Assembly: GCA_037957365.1 (NCBI GenBank)
Contig: JARHVA010001738.1
Coordinates: 2,161,501 to 2,225,500 of the forward strand
Length of the DNA stretch: 64,000 nt
Direction of reading: 5' to 3'
Origin: Torreya grandis
Lineage: Eukaryota; Streptophyta; Pinopsida; Cupressales; Taxaceae
Shown: piece after piece, positions 23,991 through 34,908 of the stretch
Layout of the letters: every line of letters begins with the position of its first letter
How positions within the stretch are numbered: position 1 is the stretch's first letter
The notes under the pieces: generated by a model
Databases searched by the model: none
Seen by the model: only the letters and a program-made list of their open reading frames with translations
What the model was told of the DNA's origin: nothing
Translations under genes and position numbers: made by a program

Positions 23991-24474
23991 GGTCATAATA
24001 AACTCATCTAGGAACTAGAAAGTTAGAGTTTCAATATCTATAAAGGGAGAGTTAGTAAGATGATTTATAATTACTTGTCCCTTTATATCCTTCTAGTTGA
24101 CATATTTGATCTTGAACTCACTCAGAAGGATGATCCATTTAGCCATGCATCCTTTTAAAGTTGTCTTGGATGGTATATACTTGAGCAGATCTACATTCAA
24201 AATAACTATGGTCTTGTTTTTTAGCATTTAATTCCATAGCTTTTGTTATTCAAATACCATAGATAAACAAGATTTTTATATGGGTGTATGTTTGTGTTAA
24301 TATGCAACTAGTGTATAACTTAGATAATATATGACATGTTCTTTTCCATTGTCATCATACTAAGCTAGAAGTGCCCCTAGGGATTTTTTGTGGTAGATAG
24401 ACATAGTAAGAATGACTCTCCTGGCATAAGTGGTAATAAAATAGGTGTTTTCAATTTATCATCCCAAGTAAAAA
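23991..24474 (-). pseudogene. pol: Gypsy-A first RNase H relic (Ty3/Gypsy type)
   Basis: On the reverse strand the frame opens beside block B with GIFTWDDK, the F-x-W motif at the RT/RNase H join, then TPILLPLMPGESFLLCLS, a damaged 'MTMEKNMSYII' equivalent of the GKEHAIYYLS block, and the connection region ending near 24,080. The small gap between FTWDDK and TPILLP suggests an internal deletion of about 15 codons. The domain degrades the RNA strand of the hybrid. It lies 16 kb away from its RT partner at 40.5 kb because of block B. Confidence 0.7.
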
Positions 24475-27400
24475 TGCCAGCCTATATAACCAAAAAAATT
24501 TCTATGACAACCATCTTATTATGCACATGGTGATCTCCTACATGGTAATGTACTTATTGATCCTATTTTGAGCCTTGGTACCACTATTAAAAGTGTCATA
24601 AGGTATTATAGATCTTGCTTTTGATTCTATTATGACATGAATTCATTGAGTCTATTTGATGAGGTGATAATGGTTATAGTGGTCTTAGAGTGAGAGATGA
24701 GAGTGTAAAGATGTTTTATGAAATGTAATGGTGTTTTAATGTCATTATTCATGGTTTCTTCATTCAAATAGTTTTAAGTTATCATGAACCCCTTAGAAGC
24801 CCTTTAAATATCTTTAAGTGCCTTATATGAGTCAATATACCTTGTAAAATCTTCAACAAAAGGGAAATATTTTAATGTTTCATTGTGTAATAGGATATTG
24901 AAATGGTCCCATTTTCATTATAAGTCATTACTAGGCATTTTATATCCTTGAAAACCTATTTTGAAACTCATATTTACTCCCCACCCACCAAGTGGACCCC
25001 ACACATGCCAAAATGTGTCTCTCTATATCCTCCTACCATATTTCATGTTTAAAATTGTCATATAACTCATGATTTACCTCATTTTATCCTTTATTTGTGG
25101 TTCAAGGCTAGTGATTTGGAGAAAAATGCAGTAAAAGAGACTTTTTATGTGTTTTTTATAGTTGTAAAGTCAATAAAAATAGATGAGGATAAAATATTGT
25201 AGGTAGGGTCATGAAATTTTTTTAGATAAGATTTATTACAGGAAGATTAAAAAAGAGCTCAGAACCAACCTCTCTGCATTGAGCTTTTATGTAGCCCAAG
25301 ATAACCCTTCATGTTTATGTATAGTATGGGCATGAGAGAGAATATTAGGATATAATATATTGTGAATAGGAATGGGGTATCTTAATATTCTAATACATGT
25401 AATATGTCTATATTTTAATGGTCTATATTTTATGAATAATAGCTAACATCCTAGCCACTCCAATGAGCTTGTTCATCTATCTAGGGATTTGAAATGGCAA
25501 TAATTTTGATGAAATTTGAAGTTTTTATAACAAATAATTATTTTTTTGTGCTATTAAGATTCTCAAAGTTCATTTACATCACCCTCCACTCATGTTTCAA
25601 ATTTTTTGGAGTGTGGAATCAATAAAATCTCTAAGGTTTCCTCCATTTATGGACTACAGTTTGGTTTCTCAGGTTGTAATAACTTTTAATGCATGAGTAT
25701 CAAATTATTGGTGTTTTTTTATTGTATTATGATTTATTTGAATCATTTATACCTCTTATACCTCATAAATTAATCAAAAAATCAACCATTAGGCCAAATA
25801 ACCCCTTCAACCCTGTTTATTATGACTATCTTAGATGATGTGGCCTCCTTTGTAAGGTGAAGTCAAAGGGACTATAGAAGATATTTTAGGGTTTTTTGAA
25901 ATGAGATATATACATATATTTCATTCACCCCTTTCTCTATTATTCCATATTCTTCATGCTATAATGCACTAATAATTTCCATACTTAGCCTAGTCTGGAA
26001 CATCAACTTTCGCTCAGTCATCGTAAGCCTTCAAGTAGAATATAAATAGGGTGGTCAATATTGAATGGGATTTTGAGGGAAATTTAATACATATAAAGAT
26101 AAATATTATCTTATGGAGGATAATTTAAATTAATAAATTAGGGTGGATAGGGTCAACACATTTAATCACCTTAGAAATGCCAAACTTAGTCAAATGAACA
26201 TGCTCAAGACTATGAATGTAAACTTAAGGAATGTTGAAAAGATACTGATGAATTTTGAGGATTAAGGGATTTTTGAATAAAATTATATTAATAAGTAGTC
26301 AAATGATATAATATTCCCTTTAATAAATTTTTTTAGGAATAATGGAGGTTTATTCCTATTTTAGTTAAGGGTTTGAATTAATAAATAAATAAAGAATATT
26401 GCAATAAATAAAATGTTAATTTTTATAATTTATGTGTTTTTTAATTTTATAAAAATATAAATAAATAATGATAAATATGACTTAGATATAAATAATCTAA
26501 GATGACTAAGACAAAGGCTTATATTGGTTGTGTAAGACTAGGACCATGTTGTGAATCTAAATATAGCTTTCATTCAATGAAAGGATAAGAGAACTAAAAA
26601 TAAGAAACCTTGGTTTTTGACACTATTGTCCACTCATAACACTATTCTTCAAACTATTCATAGAGACTTTAAACTTTATATATTTTTGTACTATTCTTAT
26701 GTGAGCCTACCTGTAAAATATTAAGTGTTGATTGTTAACGAAACTCACTATATATTTGATTTATTCTTAAAAAACCTAACCCTCCTTCATGATTGATAAA
26801 AAAATGTTTGAATCACTTGAGAAATGGGGTTTAGTGTTTAATATACACTAAATGTGTAATCCACACACCTTGTGTGGGTACACCTCCTACATACCAATTC
26901 TATGAAGAGGGATCAAGCCATATGTAGTTCTCTCACTTATTGTGCTTTGTGCAATAGTGTGAAGAAGATGAAAAAATACTAATTTGATAGTGTTTGAGGT
27001 GGATAGGGACTAGTATGAGGGTTTTAGTATGTTTTTAGCAATGTTAGGTGAGTATATGTAAAAAATAGGGAAGTTTTCCTTAGTTCTCTATTTATATTAT
27101 TAATTACTTTATAATATTTATCACATCCTCTTATAAATTTACTTTGAATGGGATTTTATAGGGAGCAATTGGTCATGGGTTAGATGTATTCATGCTAGGA
27201 TGATATGATTAAGGCTAGGGACTGAATGAAAATGACCATTATGTCTCAAACTACAAATGGATAGGATCACTAAAATTAGGACACCTTAGGGTCTGATGCT
27301 ATATTCCAAGTATGGCACTCTTGTATTATAATCTTGAGACCATGGGAATAGGATTGGCTTTGGAAATATTTTTTGGCTAAGCAAGAATTAGGATTTAAAA

Positions 27401-28375
27401 TATTTTGGATGATTGATAATGAGAAAAATAGTGTCTAGAAGGGTCAAAAGAGAATATGAAAGGGACCTATGGATGGGGTCTCACATGACACACTCAAACT
27501 ACCCATTTGGACATTTTATATGAATACACAATCCTTCCTTAAAGATAAACCATATAGTCTATGCCTAGAAAACCAATCTATAGGATGACTATAAATGAGG
27601 TGAGATTTGAGCTAGAAACCCTACTTTGAGGTAAATAAGGTGAAAAAGAGATAAGGAGAGTTTTTATTAAATTTTATCTCAAAATTATAATATACTTTAG
27701 TTTCTTTATCTATTTGGTGAGATAGGGTCCCTCATAGTTTAGCTCTCTTAAGACCTAAACTAGGCAATTATATGCCTATGTACATTAATTGAGGCACTTA
27801 TAGGAAGTCAAAAGTATTGTAGAGGTCTGATGAAGGCAAGATGACTAGATGTACATGTAAATTAAGAGACATGAGGTTATACCCCATTATAACTCTCTCC
27901 AAAATAAGATAACCCATAGTCAACAAACCCATGGTAGACAACTACATGTCTAACTATAAAGTGAAGAATAAGCTAAGCTAAAAGACCCACCATAAGATGT
28001 CTTAAAGAGTTTGAAGATATAATTTTTTTTAAGGAGATAATGGCCTATGCCTCATGAGAACCACATGCCTATAAATTCTAAGAGGAAGTCATTACCACCT
28101 ACAATACCATCAAGAACCCAACTGAAATCTAAAGGCAGGGTTAGAACGAGTGCAACTATATTGAATCTTATGAAGAAGTGAAATGTCAAAATACAAGTAG
28201 AGGACATGATTATTAATATCTTAATGACTCTAATTTATACTATATTATTGGTCCTTCAGACACCAAAGGAGCCTTGGTAGGCTTAAAACAAGTCTAAATA
28301 GTGACCTATAACCAAGAAAATAGGATTGTACCTATGACTAATGACCTTTACTTATTTAAGTTGGTTATGTTGGTT
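24475..28375 (+). repeat. Left copy of long direct repeat R1
   Basis: It matches 34,909-37,650 along its length, starting with 'ccagcctatataacc' against 'ccaacccatataacc', through 'gttatagtggtctt', 'cctccatttat', 'agatgatgtggcct' and 'agacaccaaaggagcctt'. The first ~30 bases of the right copy (TGTTGGAAATTTGGCC onward) are missing here, leaving TGCC. An extra 1.2 kb at about 26,328-27,520 is absent from the right copy. Identity is roughly 80% by eye. From about 26,140 a 41-codon frame without stops (FNHLRNAKLSQ, LMNFED) has an equivalent in the right copy, so part of the repeat may once have been coding. Confidence 0.75.
26328..27520. other. 1.2 kb segment present only in the left R1 copy
   Basis: Alignment of the R1 copies jumps from 26,328 to about 27,521 on the left while the right is continuous near 36,800-36,810. 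It is either an insertion on the left or a deletion on the right. No clear target duplication or terminal repeat was seen. It contains a perfect 7-bp hairpin, ccacaca..tgtgtgg, at about 26,860. Confidence 0.5.
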
Positions 28376-28790
28376 CCTAGTTTTACACCTTTCTAATATA
28401 GCCTTACAGACTTGAATAAAATCATAAAAGATGATGAGAAAGATGCTATAATGTCATTGTATTTAGGGGAGGGTTTGGCATTATGAATGGACCAAACTAA
28501 GAAAATGATTGAGATGTACCTACAAAGGGTATGGTTAGCTCCCTACTATTTTTGGATCTACCTAAACTAAGGTGAGATAACCTATAGGGTATCTTTCTCA
28601 CATGGAGGGATTCTTTGCATAAGGGATAAATATGACCAGATAATAACCATGTTTAAACACCACCTAGGAAGGGTTATCACATAAATTTCACAAATGTGCT
28701 AAGTCAAACACAAGCTACTAAAGACAAATGAAAATTTTAATAGAATATTCATTTTGAGGGATGTTATATAGCAAATAGACTAAATAAAGA
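28376..28790 (+). pseudogene. Unrecognised coding-like stretch in block B
   Basis: From about 28,330 one forward frame runs roughly 130 codons with only a few stops, several at positions where a Gln codon would give the stop by one transition. Visible stretches include DLNKIIKDDEKDAIMSLYLG, KKMIEMYLQRVWLAPYYFW and VSFSHGG. I do not recognise the family. It follows directly on the R1 repeat, and the equivalent right-hand sequence after 37,650 differs. It could be the interior of the element that owns R1, or a fragment of another element. Composition is more protein-like than the surrounding DNA, but chance cannot be excluded. Confidence 0.35.
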
Positions 28791-29538
28791 CTAAAATTCT
28801 AGGATTTAAAGCAAAAACTACAAATACATTTTAAATATAAAAGATATTATGCATTTTAAAGATAAATAATATGTATAGTATACAAAGGATGTATTATTTG
28901 TAGGGCAGGATAAGGTAGGACAAGTTTATATTTAATATATAAAGTGGAGGGTGCCATGCTAGTGGATTTAAAATAGTAGGATGTCTAGAAAAGTTTCATT
29001 ACAATATTCCTTAGTAAAGATGCATAAAAATTCTAATGCAAGATAATGGAAAACACTGAATGATCCCTGAAATCCTAGAACATACATTGAAACTAGAATC
29101 CTAACTATTTTTTCTTGTTAAAATCATGAACCCAAGGTTCCCTTAAAAGGTGTTAAAAAACACATATCTAAATATAATTGTAGAAAGAGATTTACAACCT
29201 AAGTATATGCTCAAAATGACAACTAGTAATGAATACAAACCCAAATATCCAATCAAGAGAAAATGCAAAACATATTATTTCATTTCATCAATAGGATACA
29301 ATAAAGAACCACAAATGTTTTTTAGTAACTTGAAAAAAAATATTATGAACATCAACACTTCAAAATGTTGTCATGGTGATAAGAATGGTGAGATTTCTCT
29401 TTTGATAAGGGAGATATAAATATGGTCTCAAATATTCATAATGGTTATATATATACAACCACCTTAGTAAGGGAGACAAGATCTACACACAATAATTGAT
29501 CCTAAATTTTTTTATATATAACCTAAACTAGGAAAAAA
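28791..29538. other. Block B, no recognisable gene
   Basis: A+T-rich DNA with no supported feature. An 89-codon open frame at 29,150-29,419 is rich in Lys, Asn and Tyr and resembles no family known to me. Confidence 0.4.
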
Positions 29539-30202
29539 TGAAGCCTAAAATGACCTAAAACAACTAATAACCTTGAAATAGAAGACAAAGCCCCTATTTA
29601 TACATTTTTGAATCTGGAACCATGGGTCACAACTTGAAAAATTATATAACAAGCCTTATGGTATGCCAAGATACTTCCAGTTGGAAAATATTCCATTCCA
29701 TGCCTAAGATCTTCATCCACTTACAAAGGAAGAATCATTGTTGTAACTACCTTTGCAAAAAATGATGAGGAGTCTCAACTACCTAAAGCATATAATTTGA
29801 TCTTTTGGATATAAAATGCCTTTAACATGATTTTAGAAGGAGGATATTCACTCAACGAGCCTAAAATTTCTATTTCTTGATGTGGAACTACCTGAACATC
29901 CCCTTTAACATTCACTTACACAGCTGGAGGGAAAAAATTGTTTGAAAATCCAAACAAATTTTTTCCTCATGTGCAACATTTTTGGAGATTCTTTCCTATT
30001 ACTCAAATTATAAATAATGGAAACTTCTAGACATGAAATCTCTTTTTTGTGCACACTAGGAAAAATAATTTACCTAAAATGATGGCTCAAGAGTTGATCT
30101 AATTATGACATGAAATATAAAATGATCCATGATCATAATTATAAATATCTACTTTGGAATAGAATCATGGATTTTATTCTATGCTTTAGCTTCATTGTCA
30201 CG
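29539..30202. repeat. 664-bp tandem duplication, unit 1
   Basis: The unit runs from 'tgaagcctaaaatgacct' to 'ttcattgtcacg' and is followed at once by a second copy at a fixed offset of 664 bases. By side-by-side reading the units differ at about 20-25 positions, near 97% identity, far higher than any other repeat pair here. No coding is seen in the unit. Confidence 0.92.
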
Positions 30203-30866
30203 TGAAGCCTAAAATGACCTATAACAACTAATAACCTTGAAATAGAAGACAAAGCCCCGATTTATACATTTTTGAATCTAGAACCATGGGTCAGAACATG
30301 AAAAATTATATAACAAGCCTTCAAGTATGCCAAGATACTTCCAGTTGGAAAATATTCCATTCCATGCCTAAGATCTTCATCCACTTACAAAGGAAGAATC
30401 ATTGTTGTAACTACCTTTGCAAAAAATGATGAGGAGTCTCAACTACCTAAATCATATAATTTTATCTTTTGGATATAAAATGCCTTTAACATGATTTTAG
30501 AAGGAGGATATTCGCTCAACGAGCCTAAAATTTCTATTTCTTGATGTAGAACTACTTGAACATCCCCTTTAACATTCACTTACATATCTAGAGGGAAAAA
30601 ATTGTTTGAAAAGCCAAACAATTTTTTTCCTCATGTGCAACATTTTTGGAGATTCTTTCCTATTACTCAAATTATAAATAATGGAAACTTCTAGACATGA
30701 AATCTCTTTTTTGTGCACACTAGGAAAAATAATTTACCTAAAGTGATGGCTCAAGAGTTGATCTAATTATGACATGAAATATAAAATGATCCATGATCAT
30801 AATTAGAAATATCTACTCTGGAATAGAATCATGGATTTTATTCTATGCTTTAGCTTCATTGTCACG
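30203..30866. repeat. 664-bp tandem duplication, unit 2
   Basis: Second unit, beginning 'tgaagcctaaaatgacctataac' and ending 'ttcattgtcacg' at about 30,866. Differences include tctggaacc against tctagaacc and cacagctgga against catatctaga. 'tgaag' words at both edges could have served as the short homology for the duplication. Confidence 0.92.
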
Positions 30867-30867
30867 T

Positions 30868-31786
30868 CCATGAAGAGCCATCAATTTTAACCTTAACTTG
30901 TGAACTTATCATTTCCTCATGTAATCTCAACACTTTAAAAAGTTTGTCTTGGCTCCCACCATTAGATCTTGTTAGGATAGATCAACATGTGCTATTAAAT
31001 TTTAACCAAAGGATAAAATATCATTGGCTTCTCAATAGGTCCTATGTAAAAATGGTACCACTTGGTAGCTTCACAAGATCTATGCATTATTATCTATTAA
31101 CCCCACTAAGCTAATAGACTTTTTCAAAGTAGAAATCTTGCATCCACTTTGGGCTTCATTAAAAAGTCATGACATAATATTCCCCATCAATCAAAAAGTG
31201 TACATTTAACCACATACCATCGATCAAGAGGAATATGCTTGAGCCTTACCATGAACTACAATCTTGACCTTTTTAATTTGAACTCACACCATCCAATCTT
31301 GATTTCTTGAGCAAACATGCCTCTTTAGATTATAATCCAAGGGGTGGGGCATCATTAGATATTGAATTTTACTTGGAACCAAGGATATGCCACTTGGCAT
31401 CCCTATGGGCTTCTTGTGTACCTTGTAAATAATTGATACCAATTTGAACACCGTCATGCCACATGAAATTGTGTCACTTGATCTCAAGTCCCATTGAATT
31501 TTTAACTGCTAGTTCATATCATCCAATCTTAAAAAAATGATTATGCCATGTGAGATTGACACTTGTCATGCCTACACTTATCCTGAGTTCCTTTGACTAT
31601 TTAGCTTTGGTCATGCATATTGGATCATAGATAAATGCATACCATTGGATCTGGCTCTATTTGAAAATAAATGGCTACTTCATGGGTCTAAATCTAATGC
31701 TCACATGATTGTTTTAAAACTATGAATTCCAACAACTAGTCCCTACAACTTAAAGTTGATATCTGCATACCCATTGAAACATTATT
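30868..31786. other. Block B, no recognisable gene
   Basis: No coding, RNA gene or repeat partner was found. If the long-LTR reading of block B is right, this lies within the left LTR; the right copy has no similar sequence at the same place. Confidence 0.4.
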
Positions 31787-32180
31787 TTCTCATTTATACC
31801 AACCTCTATATGAAACAGTATTTCCTATAATCCATTGAGGATAGTGATTTAGTTCTATATATTATCTACCAGTGTTATTAGGAGTTTAATTTAAGTGGAT
31901 AAGAAATCTAGTACATCATCACCCCTTAGAGTAGGGTTTTTTCTACACTTTATCTCTTTACACCCTAATATTAGTAGGTTTTAGTAAACTAAGCCATAAG
32001 TAATGTGCTAGGGGAGCTAGCCTCATAATCTAGAGGTTTGGTCTAATTATAAGGTCACCCCTAGCCTTTAGGCCATTCCCATGTTAGTCCAATTTTTAAG
32101 AAGATTTGAAAAATATACTTCATAGGGTGAAACTTGGGTTTTTAATAGTTTTGGAAGACCTAATGGGACCAAATTCAACC
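31787..32180 (+). repeat. Left copy of direct repeat R2
   Basis: It matches 40,180-40,537: shared words include 'gatagtgattta', 'tatctac', 'tctctttac', 'gtaggttt', 'aaactaagcca', 'aggggagctagcc', 'ataaggt' and 'tttaggccattc'. In the right copy the repeat stops at the junction with Gypsy-A RT. On the left it leads into the 198-bp tandem units and then the gag-like frame, which is what a 3' LTR end would do. Confidence 0.7.
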
Positions 32181-32436
32181 ATTGGAGTACTTACTTGCAC
32201 CCTTGAAATCATCTTGAATAAATTCAAAGTGTGGTATGGTCTAGTTATAAGGTCACCCCTAGCCTTTAGGCCATTCACATATTAGTCTAATTTTGAAGAA
32301 GAGTTGAACAATATCCTTCACAAGGTGTAGCTTGGGTTGTTAATAGTTTTGTAATCCCTAGTGTGACTAGATTCAACCATTGGAGTACTCACTTTCACCC
32401 TTGAAATCATCTTGAATAAGTTCAAACACTTTGGAA
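32041..32436. repeat. Tandem duplication of 198 bp (two units)
   Basis: Units 32,041-32,238 and 32,239-32,436 both begin 'gtctaattataaggtcaccc' or 'gtctagttataaggtcaccc' and include 'ttcaaccattggagtac' and 'cttgaaatcatcttgaata'. The right R2 copy at 40.4 kb has only one unit start, so the duplication is specific to the left copy. Confidence 0.85.
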
Positions 32437-32544
32437 AGGATGTACAACCATATCTTATGCTGAGAGACATCATAAAGTCATCACTATATATGTAATGAAT
32501 GTTCTTGTTCATAATTCATGTTTTTGTGCATATGTTGCATGAGA

Positions 32545-34560
32545 AGTTATGGTAGCCTATGGGGAGAATTTCCATAATTCACCTCCCTATCAACCCTACC
32601 ATGATACATGTCAACCTTATGATGAGATCTACTAACCCTATATTGAACCCTACCATCAACATGGTATATCACACCAATCCTATGACACCCTTCATCAACC
32701 CCCTTGATAACCCAATCATATACCTCAATAGCCTCATGAACCTTGTTGCCCTCCCTATAAGCCATATCAGTTCTAAAGTTAGCCTCCTTAACAAAACTAC
32801 TCTCCCTCTTTCCCTCCCCAACCACCCTTTCAAGACACACATAATTTTTATAATGAGTTAGAGAACTTAAAGAGTGTGAATCAAATCATTTCTAACAAAA
32901 CATTAGCCTTGAGATAGGAATAGTCATGCAAACAATTTTATGAGTCTTCACCTCCTACTATCCCATGATAATATCTTTATATTTATATTCCACCAAAACT
33001 AAACTAAGAGGAGAGAGAGGTGGAAGGAGTCATGACAAGGAGATTTCCAACTTTTTGAGATCCCCTCTAAGATCCATCCATGCCTTGTCAAGAGTCTATA
33101 ATAACTTTATCTTGAAGGCCTTCATGGGATAGAACATTATACTATTGCATGCCTTCCATTGAAAGAGAGAGTCAAGAAGAGGGGAAAAGTATGAAGTCTA
33201 GTTCAGGAGTTGTCTCAAGTTAACCAAGTTTTCCATCAAAGCTCGATGCTCTAACCAATTATGAGCATCAAAGTACATATCAGTTTGATAAGGAAATTGA
33301 ATAACGGAAGGGGAATCTAGTACCTAAGGTTGATACTCCCAAGGCTTCAAGTTGGAAGAAAACGTTAAAAGATGTCAAGTAAACTAATGAAGTGCATATA
33401 CCTCCTAATCCCTCCTCTCTTGAAGAGTAACCAAATGAATTAAGGATAAAACTTGAGCATTTAGATTTGGGAAGCAATCTATCAAGGTTAGTCAGTGAGG
33501 TGACAATCCTTCATGAATTAGATCATATAATAGTTGCTAATACATTTTAGGAACACTTTAAAAAGTACACCTCAAGCTTATATGAGGAAGATATATATAT
33601 TGGTACCCTTTTCCATCCTAACATATTATTATTTGAGCTTTAAGGAAAATATAATAATGAAGCACACCCACAATGACAAGGTCTTGAAGTTGATGGAGAA
33701 GAGATACAAGAAACTTCCCTCATTGGAGACAATCAATAAGACAACCTTAATGACTTCATTATTGAGGCTAAAGACACTCCAAGTGAGTTAGATGACCCTT
33801 GTTAGTAGTTGTATAATGAATTATTAAATGATATTGGAGGACTCAATATGATAGATTTGTATGGTGGAGTAAGAAAATAGATTATAGATTTATATGAAGG
33901 TACCACAAATGTTTTATATCTTGGGGAAAGTAATGCAATCCTAGAAACACCAAGATAAGATGATCTAGAGCTTAAATGGGTTGGTGATATTCCAATCTCC
34001 ACTGAATATGATTATGACCAAGTTGCAATAGATTAAGATCCTTTCCATAACTATATCAAAGTGTTGAAGATGAATGATCAAGATGATGCTTCACAAGTAA
34101 ATGATAAGAATGGAAATGAACCCCATGTATTTTCAATTGATCATAATGAGTGAATTTTTGGAAAGAATTGGATATCTTTTTTTCAAGTTAAGAAAATCCA
34201 CCTATACCCTATGAGAAAATTGATGAATATATTTTAAAGGACACTATGGTAGCTAACTATTTTGAGTCTCATATGCAAAATCAGGTATAACTCATGACTG
34301 AAGAATAAATCACATTGATCATACAAGGAGGACAAGTGTAGAATGAGTATGATTGGGTGTTGGACTCATATAACCAACTCATGCATATAGAGATGAAACC
34401 AAAAGGACCAACTACTTCCCCAAGAGGCCATGAACATGATCATAGCCCTTGTTATAAGTGGGAACCTTCATCTAATGAGTAGTGTTTTGTTAGACTCAAA
34501 TTAAGACATGAAAACTAGACTTCATAGTGCTATAGTGATAAATAGAGTTTTCCATTTGAT
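32545..34560 (+). pseudogene. Gag-like relic in block B, family uncertain
   Basis: A forward frame broken by stops begins near 32,545 (MVAYGENFHNSPPYQPYHD) and is rich in Pro, Tyr, Gln and His through about 32,800. It continues, with frame changes, as an acid-rich chain: LRIKLEHLDLGSNLSRLVSE around 33,440, a long Asp- and Glu-rich part from 33,690 to 34,150 (NDIGGLNMIDLYGG; WVGDIPISTEYDYDQVAID), and CYKWEPSSNE near 34,455. The order of a Pro/Tyr/Gln-rich head then acidic body suits a retroelement gag, but no zinc knuckle, protease or RT is visible, so a non-autonomous element is likely. The two overlapping open frames at 32,547-32,861 are in other frames and look like shadows. Confidence 0.45.
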
Positions 34561-34908
34561 CCTAGAGGAAATAATTTGATCTCAGGTTATTTATTTTAGA
34601 TTTTTTATCTTGTTTCAATAAGTGGTCAACATAAGTAATTTTATGCCTTTCTGTTGTGTTTGTCTTATCTTTTTGTTTTCCTTAGGCTAGGTGTGTTTTC
34701 TAGGATTAGGTGTGTTTATTTTATTATCTTGTTATGTATTGGTAGTTTGTTATAGTGATAAAGGTGTCAAAAGTAATAAACATGTTTGATAGTCCAACAA
34801 GGTGGTCATCTATGTCATGAGTCATATAAAATTCTATCATTATCATGAAAAGTTAGTGGGTTCCCTTAACTAGTAGGTTGATCAACCCGTATGAGTCACC
34901 AAAAAATG
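34561..34908 (+). other. Untranslated stretch before the right R1 copy
   Basis: About 350 bases between the gag-like relic and the TGTTGG start at 34,909. No strong polypurine tract directly abuts the repeat ('gagtcaccaaaaaa' precedes it), which weakens the simple LTR reading. Confidence 0.4.

Noticed and set aside
28330..28790. Idea that the unknown coding-like stretch is an endogenous pararetrovirus
   Set aside because: No coat-protein zinc finger, movement-protein or pararetroviral RT motif was seen, so there is no support beyond an open frame.
29150..29419. 89-codon open frame on the + strand
   Set aside because: No family resemblance; Lys, Asn and Tyr content is what A+T-rich DNA gives by chance; no repeat partner.
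32547..32861. Two overlapping open frames on opposite strands (97 and 100 codons)
   Set aside because: Both are out of frame with the Pro/Tyr-rich gag-like reading and are best seen as shadows of it.
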